The position numbers and the translations under genes were made by a program. A stretch of DNA of 64,000 nt, from the NCBI RefSeq assembly GCF_001625365.1, contig NZ_LJJF01000001.1:4599001-4663000 (forward strand), given 5' to 3'. The notes under the pieces were generated by a model that saw only the letters and a program-made list of their open reading frames with translations, was not told the DNA's origin and did not search any database. The DNA is from Streptomyces sp. MJM8645. GTDB lineage: Bacteria; Actinomycetota; Actinomycetes; Streptomycetales; Streptomycetaceae. Shown in pieces: positions 18,402 through 28,607 of the stretch (its first letter is position 1; each line of letters starts with the position of its first letter).

Positions 18402-19157
18402 TCAGGCGCGGTGGACCTTGTGGTTGGCGGCCTGGGCGCGGGGGCGGACGACCAGGAGGTCGATGTTGACGTGCGGGGGGCGGGTGACCGCCCAGGCCAC
18501 GGTGTCGGCGATGTCCTCCGAGGTCAGCGGCTCGGCCACGCCGGCGTACACGGCCGCGGCCTTCTCCTCGTCGCCGCGGAAGCGGGTGACGGCGAAGCCC
18601 TCGGACTTCACCATGCCGGGGGCGATCTCGATCACCCGGATCGGCTCCCCGCACAGCTCCAGGCGCAGCGTCGCCGCGATGGTGTGCGCGGCGTGCTTGG
18701 CCGCGACGTACCCGCCGCCGCCCTCGTACGCGGCCAGCGCGGCGGTCGAGGAGAGCACCAGCACGGTGCCGTCGCCGGTGGCCCGCAGGGCCGGCAGCAG
18801 CGCCTGCGTCACGTGCAGCACGCCGAGCACGTTCACCTCGTACATGGCCAGCCAGTCGGCCGGGTCGCCGTGCTCGACCGTCTCGGCGCCGATCGCCCCG
18901 CCGGCGTTGTTCACCAGCACGTCGACCCGGCCGACCTCGGCCGCGAAGGCGTCCACGGCGGCCCGGTCGGTGACGTCGAGCGTGACCGCCCTGGCCGAAC
19001 CGCCCCCGTCGGCGATCTCCTTGGCCAGCGCCTCGATCCGCTCGGTCCGCCGGGCGGTCAGCACCACGTCGAAGCCCTCGGCCGCCAGCCGGCGGGCGGT
19101 CGCCGCGCCGATTCCACTGCTGGCACCGGTGACCACGGCCACCTTCTGCTCGGTCAT
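18402..19157 (-). CDS. SDR family NAD(P)-dependent oxidoreductase
   Basis: A 251-residue classical short-chain dehydrogenase/reductase. It has the Rossmann motif TGASSGIG near residue 11, Arg residues after the second strand ('TARRTER', favouring NADP), 'NNAGG', the catalytic Ser in 'VLSSTAA' and the catalytic Y-x-x-x-K in 'YVAAK'. The substrate is unknown; it is close to YdfG/serine 3-dehydrogenase-like members in length and motif spacing. The ATG at 19157 is preferred to GTG 19163 because GGAG sits five bases ahead of it. It is divergent from the mutase gene. Confidence 0.88.
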   Translation of the reverse strand: MTEQKVAVVTGASSGIGAATARRLAAEGFDVVLTARRTERIEALAKEIADGGGSARAVTLDVTDRAAVDAFAAEVGRVDVLVNNAGGAIGAETVEHGDPADWLAMYEVNVLGVLHVTQALLPALRATGDGTVLVLSSTAALAAYEGGGGYVAAKHAAHTIAATLRLELCGEPIRVIEIAPGMVKSEGFAVTRFRGDEEKAAAVYAGVAEPLTSEDIADTVAWAVTRPPHVNIDLLVVRPRAQAANHKVHRA

Positions 19158-19297
19158 TGCCACTCCCTGGGGCTCATCCGGTCGTTCACCCGATCATCTC
19201 AACCGTGTCCGCGCCCGCGCCGCCCGGTCCCGCTCCAGGTCCTGTCCTACATTGCGAGGACCGACCGATGCCCCCGCCGATCCCGTGGAGGGACCTC

Positions 19298-20887
<1,590 letters not shown>

Positions 20888-21057
20888 CGCATCGCCAAGA
20901 AGGGGCCGGCCGTGACCGCCGCTCCGGGCGGTCGTTGCACAGGGCAAGCAATCGGGGAAGGCGGCTGAAACGAGATGTCATACCCACCTGTTCGGCCGGT
21001 ATGCGCCCATCCGGGGACTAGTTTTCCAGAAGTCGGGCCAAATCCCCCCAACAGGCC

Positions 21058-21063
21058 TACCCT
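21058..21063 (+). promoter_or_regulatory. Predicted -10 box of a leaderless promoter
   Basis: TACCCT (TANNNT) ends seven bases before the ATG of the amidohydrolase at 21071, and no Shine-Dalgarno lies between them. That spacing fits a leaderless transcript starting at or next to the ATG, which is common in Streptomyces. No convincing -35 was seen. Confidence 0.4.
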
Positions 21064-21070
21064 TGTTGAG

Positions 21071-22324
21071 ATGAACCGTCCTGAGCCCGCTCAGCCGGGC
21101 GCCACTCTGGCCACCGCACGCCCCGCCGCCGAACTGCGCGCCCGGGTCCGGGGGCTGGAGTCCGAGCTGATCGCCTTCCGCCGTGACCTGCACCGGCACC
21201 CGGAGCTCGGCCGCCAGGAGTTCCGCACCACCGGCCTGCTCCGCGACCGGCTGGTGGCGGCCGGCCTGAGCCCCCGGGTGCTGCCCGGCGGCACCGGCCT
21301 GATCGTCGACATCGTCCCGGCCGGCACCGCCCCCGGCGCCGAGTTCCTGGCCTTCCGCGCCGACATCGACGCGCTGCCGATCGACGACGCCAAGACCGAC
21401 GTGCCGTACCGCTCGACCGTCCCCGGCCGGGCCCACGCCTGCGGCCACGACGTGCACACCGCGGTGGTGCTCGGTACCGCCCTGGTGCTGGCCGAGGCCG
21501 TCCGCACCGGCGAACTGCGCCGCCCCGTCCGGCTGGTGTTCCAGCCGGCCGAGGAGGTCCTGCCGGGCGGTGCGCTGGACGTGATCAAGGCCGGGGGGAT
21601 GGACGGCGTCGGCCGGATCTTCGCGGTGCACTGCGACCCCAAGGTGGAGGTGGGCCGGATCGCCCTGCGCACCGGGGCGATCACCTCGGCCTGCGACCGC
21701 CTGGTGCTGCACCTGGACGGCCCCGGCGGGCACACCGCCCGCCCGCACCTGACCACCGATCTGGTGACCGCGATCGCCCGGATGGCCGCCGACCTGCCGG
21801 GCGCGCTGGCCCGCCGGATGGACCCGCGCTGGGGCGTCAGCCTGGTCTGGGGCCGGATCGCCTCCGGCTCCGCGCCCAACGTCATCCCGCAGCGCGCCGA
21901 ACTGGAGGGCACCGTCCGCTGCCTGGAGCTGGACGGCTGGCGCGAGGCGCCCGACCTGCTGCACGAGCTGATCGCCAAGCTCGCCGAGACCTACCGGGCG
22001 AAGTGGACGCTGGACTACCACCGGGGGGTGCCGCCGGTGGTCAACGAGGCGGTCTCGGTCGCCCTGCTGGACGCGGCGATGACCGACCGGTTCGGCCGGG
22101 AGGGTGCGCAGGTGGTGGAGAGCACCGAGCAGAGCCTGGGCGGCGAGGACTTCTCCTGGTACCTGGAGCACGCCCCGGGCGCGCTGGCCCGGCTCGGCGT
22201 CCGCGCCCCCGGTGACACCACCGTCCGCGACCTGCACCAGGGCCGCTTCGACGCCGACGAGCGCGCGATCGGGATCGGCGTGGAGCTGTTCGCGGCGCTC
22301 GCCCTGGACGAGCCACAGCACTGA
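21071..22324 (+). CDS. M20 family amidohydrolase / metallopeptidase
   Basis: A 417-residue zinc-dependent amidohydrolase of the M20D (hippurate/IAA-amino-acid hydrolase) type, cleaving N-acyl or N-aryl amino acids. Visible landmarks are 'RRDLHRHPELGRQEF', 'FRADIDALPIDD', the metal motif 'HACGHDVHTAV', 'FQPAEEVLPGG', the dimerisation-domain 'GPGGHTARPH' and the C-terminal 'EQSLGGEDFSWYLE'. It is probably leaderless. It is monocistronic by context: a mutase gene lies upstream and a repeat-containing gap of about 415 bp downstream. The true substrate is not deducible. Confidence 0.88.
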   Translation: MNRPEPAQPGATLATARPAAELRARVRGLESELIAFRRDLHRHPELGRQEFRTTGLLRDRLVAAGLSPRVLPGGTGLIVDIVPAGTAPGAEFLAFRADIDALPIDDAKTDVPYRSTVPGRAHACGHDVHTAVVLGTALVLAEAVRTGELRRPVRLVFQPAEEVLPGGALDVIKAGGMDGVGRIFAVHCDPKVEVGRIALRTGAITSACDRLVLHLDGPGGHTARPHLTTDLVTAIARMAADLPGALARRMDPRWGVSLVWGRIASGSAPNVIPQRAELEGTVRCLELDGWREAPDLLHELIAKLAETYRAKWTLDYHRGVPPVVNEAVSVALLDAAMTDRFGREGAQVVESTEQSLGGEDFSWYLEHAPGALARLGVRAPGDTTVRDLHQGRFDADERAIGIGVELFAALALDEPQH

Positions 22325-22429
22325 GCCGCGGGACTGAGCTGCGGAAATCGAACGGCAGAGCTGAGCGGCAGGACCGAGCCGCCGAAACCGAACAGCAGTA
22401 CTGAGCCGCGGGATTGAGCGGCGCACACC
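22321..22429. repeat. Imperfect 40-bp tandem repeat (about 2.7 copies)
   Basis: Units start at 22321, 22361 and 22401, each beginning CTGAGC, with an exact 40-base period; the third copy is truncated. The array begins at the stop codon of the amidohydrolase and fills the first part of the 415-base gap before the bmpA-type gene. No coding potential was found in the gap. The rest holds a GC-rich stretch with ACCGGCCGGT palindromes near 22490-22522 and the promoter region of the transporter operon. Confidence 0.75.
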
Positions 22430-22677
22430 GTCCTCGGGCATCTCCTCGGGCACTGCGTGAACGCCCTCTCGGGCGACCCTCGGGCGACCGGCCGGCACCT
22501 CATCTCGGTGACCGGCCGGTTTACCGCCATCCGGGGTTATCGAACGGTTCCGTAGACTGGGCCGCAAAACCAGCTTTGGATCACCGTCCGCGCACGGGAA
22601 TAGGGCCTTGGGAAGACCGTGAGACCACGGTTTGATAACAACCCGAATGGTCCGGCAGCCCGTAACCCAACCGTGTT

Positions 22678-22689
22678 CTACGCGCGTTA
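22678..22689. promoter_or_regulatory. Candidate nucleoside-regulon operator, transporter operon copy
   Basis: CTACGCGCGTTA differs from the palindrome CTACGCGCGTAG only in the last two bases. It lies 52 bases before the TTG start of the nucleoside-binding lipoprotein gene. Perfect copies precede add, deoC and PNP, and a one-mismatch copy precedes deoA. It is read as a repressor site; the regulator is unknown. Confidence 0.6.
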
Positions 22690-22740
22690 CGGTGGCGTCC
22701 GACCACGCTAATCAGGTGCGTGTGAGAAGGAGATACTCCC

Positions 22741-23802
22741 TTGCGCCGTTCAATGAAGCTCGCTGCGGTTGTGCTCTCGGGTTCCCTGGGCATGGCCTCG
22801 CTCGCCGCTTGCGGCGCAAAGAGCACTGACACCAACACCTCCTCCGGTTCGGGCGACGGCTCGATCAAGGTCGGTATGGCCTACGACATCGGCGGCCGTG
22901 GCGACCAGTCGTTCAACGACTCCGCCGCCCGCGGTCTCGACAAGGCCAAGGCCGAGCTCGGCGTCGCGGTCACCGAGGCCGACGCCAAGACCGGTGAGGC
23001 CGAGGCCGACAAGGAGACCCGCCTCAAGAACCTGATCGACGGCGGCTACAAGACGATCATCGCGGTCGGCTTCGTCTACCAGCAGGCGGTCGACAAGGTC
23101 GCCAAGGACAACCCGAACGTCAAGTTCGCGATCATCGACTCGAACGACAAGGACCAGCCGTCCAACGTCACTTCGCTGGTCTTCGCCGAGCAGGAGGGTT
23201 CGTACCTCGCCGGCGTCGCCGCCGCGAACAAGTCGAAGTCCAAGCACGTCGGCTTCATCGGCGGTGTGCAGACCGAGCTCATCAAGAAGTTCGAGGCCGG
23301 TTACAAGGCGGGTGTGAAGTCCGTCGACGCGAACATCCAGGTCGAGACCACCTACCTGACCACGCCTCCGGACTTCACCGGCTTCAACTCGCCCGACAAG
23401 GGCAAGGAGGCCGCGCAGGGCCAGCTCGACAAGGGCGCGGACGTCATCTACGCCGCCGCCGGCTCCTCCGGCAACGGCGCCATCGAGGCCGTCGCCAACA
23501 AGCCGGGTGCCCTGGCCATCGGCGTCGACTCCGACCAGGCCGCCCAGCCGGCCCTGGCGAAGTACAAGAACAGCATCCTGACCTCGATGGTGAAGAACGT
23601 CGACAACGCCGTCTTCTCCTACATCGAGTCGATCAAGAAGGGCCAGCCGTTCACCGGCATCAAGCTCTTCGACCTGAAGGCCGAGGGCGTCTCGCTCGCC
23701 ACCACCGGCGGCAAGCTCGACGACATCCAGGACAAGCTGAAGGGCGCCACCACGGCGATCACCTCCGGCGCCACCACCGTCCCGACCGCGCCGGCCCAGT
23801 AA
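22741..23802 (+). CDS. BMP family ABC transporter substrate-binding lipoprotein (nucleosides)
   Basis: A 353-residue extracytoplasmic lipoprotein delivering a ligand, predicted to be nucleosides, to the permeases encoded downstream. The signal peptide ends in lipobox LAA-C24. The mature part follows the BMP/PnrA pattern: 'VGMAYDIGGRGDQSFNDSA', 'IIAVGFVYQQAVDKVA', 'SLVFAEQEGSYLAGVAAA', 'GFIGGVQTELIKKFEAGY' and 'DVIYAAAGSSGNG'. The TTG start at 22741 is supported by AAGGAG nine bases upstream. It is the first gene of the operon 22741-28511; an operator-like palindrome lies upstream. Confidence 0.92.
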   Translation: MRRSMKLAAVVLSGSLGMASLAACGAKSTDTNTSSGSGDGSIKVGMAYDIGGRGDQSFNDSAARGLDKAKAELGVAVTEADAKTGEAEADKETRLKNLIDGGYKTIIAVGFVYQQAVDKVAKDNPNVKFAIIDSNDKDQPSNVTSLVFAEQEGSYLAGVAAANKSKSKHVGFIGGVQTELIKKFEAGYKAGVKSVDANIQVETTYLTTPPDFTGFNSPDKGKEAAQGQLDKGADVIYAAAGSSGNGAIEAVANKPGALAIGVDSDQAAQPALAKYKNSILTSMVKNVDNAVFSYIESIKKGQPFTGIKLFDLKAEGVSLATTGGKLDDIQDKLKGATTAITSGATTVPTAPAQ

Positions 23803-23852
23803 GGCCCGCGCGTCCCGGACGCACCGGCGACTGCCGCCTGCCCGGCAGCGCC

Positions 23853-25676
23853 ATGAACGGCAAAGCATCACGGGAGGGGCCCGGCAGGGTGCGCTCAACG
23901 CGTACCCCCGGGCCCCGTCCCGTCCCCCTGTCTTCCCCTTGGCCCTCCCAGCGCAACGACGCGCCTCCAGACCACCAGGAGATCGCCATCACCGCATCCG
24001 ACCCCGTCCCCCCGCGCGAGGACGGTACCCCCAGCGCGGGGACGGCGACATCGGCCGTCGAACTGCGCGGCATCACCAAGCGCTTCCCCGGTGTCGTGGC
24101 CAACCACGACATCAACCTCACCGTCCGCAGCGGTACCGTGCACGCCCTGATGGGTGAGAACGGCGCCGGCAAGTCGACGCTGATGAAGATCCTCTACGGC
24201 ATGCAGAAGCCGGACGAGGGCACCATCGCGATCAACGGCGAGCCGTGCGAGTTCAACACCCCGGGCGACGCCATCTCCCGCGGCATCGGCATGGTCCACC
24301 AGCACTTCATGCTGGCCGACAACCTCACCGTGTGGGAGAACGTCGTCCTCGGCGGCGAGAAGCTCCACGGCATCGGCGCCAAGGCGAAGGCGAAGATCAA
24401 GGAGATCTCCGACCAGTACGGCCTGGGCGTGCGCCCGGACGCCCTGGTCGAGGACCTCGGCGTCGCCGACCGCCAGCGCGTCGAGATCCTCAAGGTGCTC
24501 TACCGCGGCGCCAAGATCCTGATCCTCGACGAGCCGACGGCCGTGCTCGTCCCGCAGGAGGTCGACGCGCTGTTCGACAACCTGCGCGAGCTCAAGTCCG
24601 AGGGCGTCACCGTCATCTTCATCTCGCACAAGCTGCACGAGGTGCTGGCGGTGGCCGACGCGATCAGCGTGATCCGGCGCGGCACCACGGTCGGCGACGC
24701 CGACCCGAAGGCCGTCACCGCCCGTCAGCTGGCCGAGATGATGGTCGGCGCCGAGCTGCCCTCCCCGGAGAGCCGCGAGTCGACCGTCACCACGACCGAG
24801 ATGCTCGACGTCAAGGACCTGCGGATCGCCAAGACCGACGCCGAGGGCATCGAGCGCGTCGTCCTCGACGACATCTCGCTGCGCATCCACAAGGGCGAGA
24901 TCCTCGGCATCGCCGGCGTCGAGGGCAACGGCCAGGCCGAACTGGTCGAGGCCATCATGGGCATGCTGCCGCTGGACGGCGGCACCGTCACCCTGGACGG
25001 CAAGGACCTCTCCGGCTCGCTCACCCGGGCCCGCCGCGAGGCCGGCATCGGCTACATCCCCGAGGACCGCCACAAGCACGGCCTGCTGCTGGAGGCCCCG
25101 CTCTGGGAGAACCGGATCCTCGGTCACGTCACCGAGGCGCCCAACTCCAAGGGCGTCCTGCTCGACCCGGGCGCCGCCCGCAAGGACACCTGGCGGATCG
25201 TCGAGGCCTACGACGTCCGCACCCCCGGCATCGAGGTCACCGCGGCCTCCCTCTCCGGCGGCAACCAGCAGAAGCTGATCATCGGCCGCGAGATGAGCCA
25301 CCAGCCCAAGCTGCTGATCGCCGCGCACCCCACCCGTGGTGTGGACGTCGGCGCGCAGGCGCAGATCTGGGAGCACATCCGGGTCGCCCAGCGGGCCGGC
25401 CTGGCCGTCCTGCTGATCTCCGCCGACCTGGACGAGCTGATCGGCCTGTCCGACACCATCCGGGTCATCTACCGCGGGCGCCTGGTCGCCGACGCCGACC
25501 CGGCCACCGTCACCGCCGAGGACCTCGGCACCGCCATGACGGGTGCCGCCAGCGGCCACCTCGAGTCCGATGCGGAGGCCGTCGAGCACTTCCACGAGAT
25601 CCTCGCGGAGGGCACCGAGGCCGAGTCCGACGCCGGCCCCACCGACACCGCCGACGACCCGCAGGCGGGGGAGTAA
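23853..25676 (+). CDS. Nucleoside ABC transporter ATP-binding protein (double ABC, RbsA-type)
   Basis: Energises nucleoside import. Two ABC domains are present: the first (~residues 70-305) with Walker A 'GENGAGKST' and 'LDEPTAVLVPQE', the second (~315-560) with a degenerate Walker A 'GVEGNGQAE' and 'LSGGNQQK', typical of sugar/nucleoside (RbsA/NupA) ATPases. The reported start is the first ordinary codon (ATG 23853, 607 residues), but it lacks a Shine-Dalgarno and gives ~45 residues of non-conserved sequence. An in-frame ATC at 23988 has AGGAG at ideal spacing and would give 562 residues beginning ITASDP, so the true start is uncertain. The acidic C-terminal tail is unusual but harmless. Confidence 0.9.
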   Translation: MNGKASREGPGRVRSTRTPGPRPVPLSSPWPSQRNDAPPDHQEIAITASDPVPPREDGTPSAGTATSAVELRGITKRFPGVVANHDINLTVRSGTVHALMGENGAGKSTLMKILYGMQKPDEGTIAINGEPCEFNTPGDAISRGIGMVHQHFMLADNLTVWENVVLGGEKLHGIGAKAKAKIKEISDQYGLGVRPDALVEDLGVADRQRVEILKVLYRGAKILILDEPTAVLVPQEVDALFDNLRELKSEGVTVIFISHKLHEVLAVADAISVIRRGTTVGDADPKAVTARQLAEMMVGAELPSPESRESTVTTTEMLDVKDLRIAKTDAEGIERVVLDDISLRIHKGEILGIAGVEGNGQAELVEAIMGMLPLDGGTVTLDGKDLSGSLTRARREAGIGYIPEDRHKHGLLLEAPLWENRILGHVTEAPNSKGVLLDPGAARKDTWRIVEAYDVRTPGIEVTAASLSGGNQQKLIIGREMSHQPKLLIAAHPTRGVDVGAQAQIWEHIRVAQRAGLAVLLISADLDELIGLSDTIRVIYRGRLVADADPATVTAEDLGTAMTGAASGHLESDAEAVEHFHEILAEGTEAESDAGPTDTADDPQAGE

Positions 25677-25681
25677 CCCAC

Positions 25682-26848
25682 ATGACCAGTCCCAACACCG
25701 CCGCCAAGCGCAGCCTGGCGCAGCGGATCAGCGGTGAGCGGATCGTGCTCGCACTGGCGGCGCCGGTGCTCGCGGTCGTGCTCTCCATCGTGATCTGCTC
25801 CGTCCTGCTGGCGACTTCGGGCAAGAACCCGTTCGACGCGTGGAACGTGATGCTCACGTACGCCGGCAAGTCGGACGGCCAAGTGGGGATCCTCAACCGG
25901 TCCACCACGTACTACCTGGCCGCAGCTGCCGCCGCCTTCGGGTTCCGGATGAACCTGTTCAACATCGGCGTCGAGGGCCAGTACAAGGTCGCGGCGCTGT
26001 TCGCGGCCTTCGTCGGCGCCAAGGTCGACCTGCCCGCGATCATCCAGATCCCGCTGCTGCTGGTCACCGCCATGCTGGTCGGCGGCCTGTACGCGAGCAT
26101 CGCCGGTCTGCTGAAGGTCTACCGCGGGGTCAGCGAGGTCATCTCGACCATCATGCTGAACTCGATCTCGATCGCGGTCGTCGGCCTGCTGCTCGTCCCC
26201 GGCATCTTCGCGCCGAAGACGAGCGCCACCAGCAACTCGATCCAGACCGACCCGATCTCGCAGTCCAGCCACTTCTTCACGCTGGAGACGGCGGGTGGCC
26301 CGCTCTGGGGCTTCATCTTCATCGCCGCCCTGGTCGGCGTGGTGTTCCAGTTCGCGCTGACCCGTACCCGCTTCGGCTTCGACCTGCGCGCCACCGGCCG
26401 CTCGGAGTCGGCCGCGACCGCGTCCGGCGTGAACGTCAAGCGCATGGTGATCATCTCGATGGCGGTCTCCGGCGCGATCGCCGGTCTGATCGGCATGCCC
26501 GAGCTGGTGCAGAACTCGTTCTACTACGGCCAGAGCTTCCAGCCCGGTCTGGGCTTCCTCGGCATCTCGATCGCCCTGCTCGGCCGCAACAGCCCGATCG
26601 GCATGGCCTTCGCGGCCCTGCTGTTCGCCTTCCTGGACACCACCGGCTCCCAGCTGCCGCTCCAGGGCGGCTTCCCCTTCGAGATCGTCGACGTCATGAA
26701 GGGCACCATCGTCATCTGCGTCGTCGTCGCCTACGAACTGGTGCGCCGCTACGGCCTGAAGCGCCAGCAGCAGAAGGTCGGCGCCCAGCTCGCCGCCCAG
26801 CTCGCGGCTCAGCTCGCGGCCACTGAGAAGAAGGAGGTGTCCGCATGA
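25682..26848 (+). CDS. Nucleoside ABC transporter permease (first)
   Basis: A 388-residue integral membrane permease of the branched-chain/ribose type (BPD_transp_2, NupB/YufP-like). About nine hydrophobic helices are visible, with family segments 'GFRMNLFNIGVEGQYKVAAL', 'YRGVSEVISTIMLN', 'RATGRSESAATASGVNVKR' and 'GFLGISIALLGRNSPIGMA'. The C-terminus carries a short 'AQLAAQLAAQLAA' repeat. The start at ATG 25682 is five bases after the ATPase stop. It pairs with the permease that overlaps its end by four bases. Confidence 0.92.
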   Translation: MTSPNTAAKRSLAQRISGERIVLALAAPVLAVVLSIVICSVLLATSGKNPFDAWNVMLTYAGKSDGQVGILNRSTTYYLAAAAAAFGFRMNLFNIGVEGQYKVAALFAAFVGAKVDLPAIIQIPLLLVTAMLVGGLYASIAGLLKVYRGVSEVISTIMLNSISIAVVGLLLVPGIFAPKTSATSNSIQTDPISQSSHFFTLETAGGPLWGFIFIAALVGVVFQFALTRTRFGFDLRATGRSESAATASGVNVKRMVIISMAVSGAIAGLIGMPELVQNSFYYGQSFQPGLGFLGISIALLGRNSPIGMAFAALLFAFLDTTGSQLPLQGGFPFEIVDVMKGTIVICVVVAYELVRRYGLKRQQQKVGAQLAAQLAAQLAATEKKEVSA

Positions 26849-28110
26849 GCACGGCTACCGCCGCGCGTCCCAAGGCGCCGGGCGCGCCCACCAAGAAGCG
26901 CAAGATGTCCTGGCCGGTGGTGCTGCTGCTGATCGCGGGCGCCCTGGTCCTGTTCTCCGCCGTGGGCATGGCCACCGGCAACCACGCGCTGACCTCCTCC
27001 GGTCAGATCACCGCCGCGCTCAGCGCCGCCGTGCCGATCGGCATGGCCGGTCTGGGCGGTCTGTGGTCGGAGCGGGCCGGCGTGGTGAACATCGGCCTCG
27101 AAGGCATGATGGTCGCCGGCACCTTCTGCGGTGCCTGGGCCGGCTACCTGGTCAACCCGTGGGTCGGCCTGCTGGCCGGCATGCTCGGCGGCGCGCTCGG
27201 CGGTCTGCTGCACGCGCTCGTGACCGTCACCTTCGGCGTCGACCACATCGTCTCCGGCGTCGGCATCAACCTGCTGATCCCCGGCATCTGCGCGTACGTC
27301 AACCGGATCTACTACAAGGACTACATCGCGGTCGGCGCGGGTGCGAACCAGTCGCCGCCGGCGGATCCGCTGCCGTACATCACCGTTCCCGGGCTGTCCT
27401 CGTGGCTGTCCGACATCGAGAAGCACCACTGGTTCCTGGTCTCGGACGTGGCCGGCGTGGTCGGCGGCCTGGTCACCAACATCTCGGTGGTCGTGCTGCT
27501 GGCCGGCGCGATGATCGTGGTCAGCTACTTCGTGCTCTGGCGCACGGTGTTCGGCCTGCGGCTGCGCTCCTGCGGTGAGAACCCGACCGCCGCCGAGTCG
27601 CTGGGCGTCAACGTCTACAAGTACAAGTACCTCGCGGTCATCGCCTCCGGCGCCTTCGCCGGCCTCGGCGGTGCGTACCTCTCGCTGGTCGCGGCGCACT
27701 TCTACAAGGACGGCCAGACCCTCGGCCGCGGCTTCATCGGCCTCGCCGCGATGATCTTCGGCAACTGGATGCCGGGCGGCCTGGCCATGGGCGCCGGCCT
27801 GTTCGGCTTCACCGACAGCCTCCAGCTGCGCGACCCGGAGTCGGTGCACGTGCTGATCCTGACCGTCGCCATCGCGATGGCACTGCTCGCGCTCTGGCAG
27901 CTGTACCGGCGCAAGTTCACCGGCGCGGCGATCTCCTTCGTGGTCGCCGGCGGTCTCGGCGCCTGGTACGCGCTCACCGACGAGGTGCAGCGCCCGCTGA
28001 TCGTCGCCACGCCGTACGTGATCACCCTGGTGGTGCTCTCGCTGGCCTCCCAGCGGCTGCGCATGCCGAAGGCGGACGGTCAGATCTACCGCAAGGGCCA
28101 GGGCAAGTGA
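26845..28110 (+). CDS. Nucleoside ABC transporter permease (second)
   Basis: A 421-residue partner permease (NupC/YufQ-like), starting at an ATGA overlap with the previous gene. Conserved blocks include 'GMAGLGGLWSERAGVVNIGL', 'EGMMVAGTFCGAW', 'FGVDHIVSGVGINLLIPG', 'RSCGENPTAAESLGVNVYK' and 'GFIGLAAMIFGNWMP'. Around ten transmembrane helices are predicted by eye. An additional ~45-residue hydrophobic C-terminal part ('LIVATPYVITLVVLSLASQR') follows the core. The next gene, cytidine deaminase, starts inside its stop codon, so uptake and deamination are translationally coupled. Confidence 0.92.
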   Translation: MSTATAARPKAPGAPTKKRKMSWPVVLLLIAGALVLFSAVGMATGNHALTSSGQITAALSAAVPIGMAGLGGLWSERAGVVNIGLEGMMVAGTFCGAWAGYLVNPWVGLLAGMLGGALGGLLHALVTVTFGVDHIVSGVGINLLIPGICAYVNRIYYKDYIAVGAGANQSPPADPLPYITVPGLSSWLSDIEKHHWFLVSDVAGVVGGLVTNISVVVLLAGAMIVVSYFVLWRTVFGLRLRSCGENPTAAESLGVNVYKYKYLAVIASGAFAGLGGAYLSLVAAHFYKDGQTLGRGFIGLAAMIFGNWMPGGLAMGAGLFGFTDSLQLRDPESVHVLILTVAIAMALLALWQLYRRKFTGAAISFVVAGGLGAWYALTDEVQRPLIVATPYVITLVVLSLASQRLRMPKADGQIYRKGQGK

Positions 28111-28511
28111 CGGCGCCTGCGGCGTCGGCCGCGATCGACTGGGAGCGGCTGCGCGCGGCCGCGCGCGAGGCGATGACCCACGCGTACGCCCCCTACAGCA
28201 AGTTCCCGGTCGGCGCGGCCGCGCTGGTGGACGACGGGCGGCTGGTCACCGGCTGCAACGTCGAGAACGCCTCGTACGGGCTCGGGCTGTGCGCCGAGTG
28301 CGGGCTGGTGTCCGCGCTGCACGCCACCGGCGGCGGCCGGCTGACGGCCTTCACGTGCGTCGACGGCGCGGGTGAACTGCTGATGCCGTGCGGGCGCTGC
28401 CGCCAGCTGCTCTACGAGCACGGCGGGCCGGAACTGCTGATCGAGCTGCCCTCGGGGATCCGCCCGATGAGTGAGGTCCTGCCCGACGCGTTCGGGCCGG
28501 AGCGGCTCTAG
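28107..28511 (+). CDS. cdd: Cytidine deaminase
   Basis: A 134-residue zinc enzyme hydrolysing (deoxy)cytidine to (deoxy)uridine. It has the small tetrameric type with a three-Cys zinc site: C62-A-E64 ('GLCAECGLV') and P-C95-G-R-C98. Other family residues are 'YSKFPVGAAAL' and 'TGCNVENASYGLG'. The GTG start overlaps the permease stop (GTGA). It is the last gene of the transporter operon and feeds uridine/deoxyuridine to the phosphorylase encoded next. Confidence 0.95.
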   Translation: MTAPAASAAIDWERLRAAAREAMTHAYAPYSKFPVGAAALVDDGRLVTGCNVENASYGLGLCAECGLVSALHATGGGRLTAFTCVDGAGELLMPCGRCRQLLYEHGGPELLIELPSGIRPMSEVLPDAFGPERL

Positions 28512-28523
28512 CTTCGACAATTG

Positions 28524-28535
28524 TTACGCGCGTAG
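28524..28535. promoter_or_regulatory. Candidate nucleoside-regulon operator before deoA
   Basis: TTACGCGCGTAG carries the full TACGCGCGTA core of the palindrome found before add, deoC and PNP, with one mismatch to the 12-mer. It lies 13 bases after the cdd stop and 73 bases before the deoA ATG, and its right edge runs into an inverted repeat. Confidence 0.65.
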
Positions 28536-28578
28536 AGTGTCGCGAGTGGGCCGGAACCCGGTCATCTCGCGACACTCT
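28534..28578 (+). terminator. Stem-loop in the cdd-deoA gap (terminator or 5'-UTR element)
   Basis: A perfect 13-bp inverted repeat, AGAGTGTCGCGAG at 28534-28546 with its complement at 28566-28578, encloses 19 bases and is followed by TTCGCTTTTG. It looks like an intrinsic terminator of the transporter-cdd operon. It would also form in the leader of any deoA transcript that starts at the operator just upstream, so an attenuation role is possible. Confidence 0.65.
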
Positions 28579-28607
28579 TCGCTTTTGAAACCCCTCTTGG
28601 AGCACGC

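Noticed and set aside
22490..22522. Two ACCGGCCGGT palindromes considered as regulator half-sites or a terminator
   Set aside because: The fragment is low-information GC palindrome, pairing between the copies is imperfect, and no T-run follows; not strong enough to annotate.
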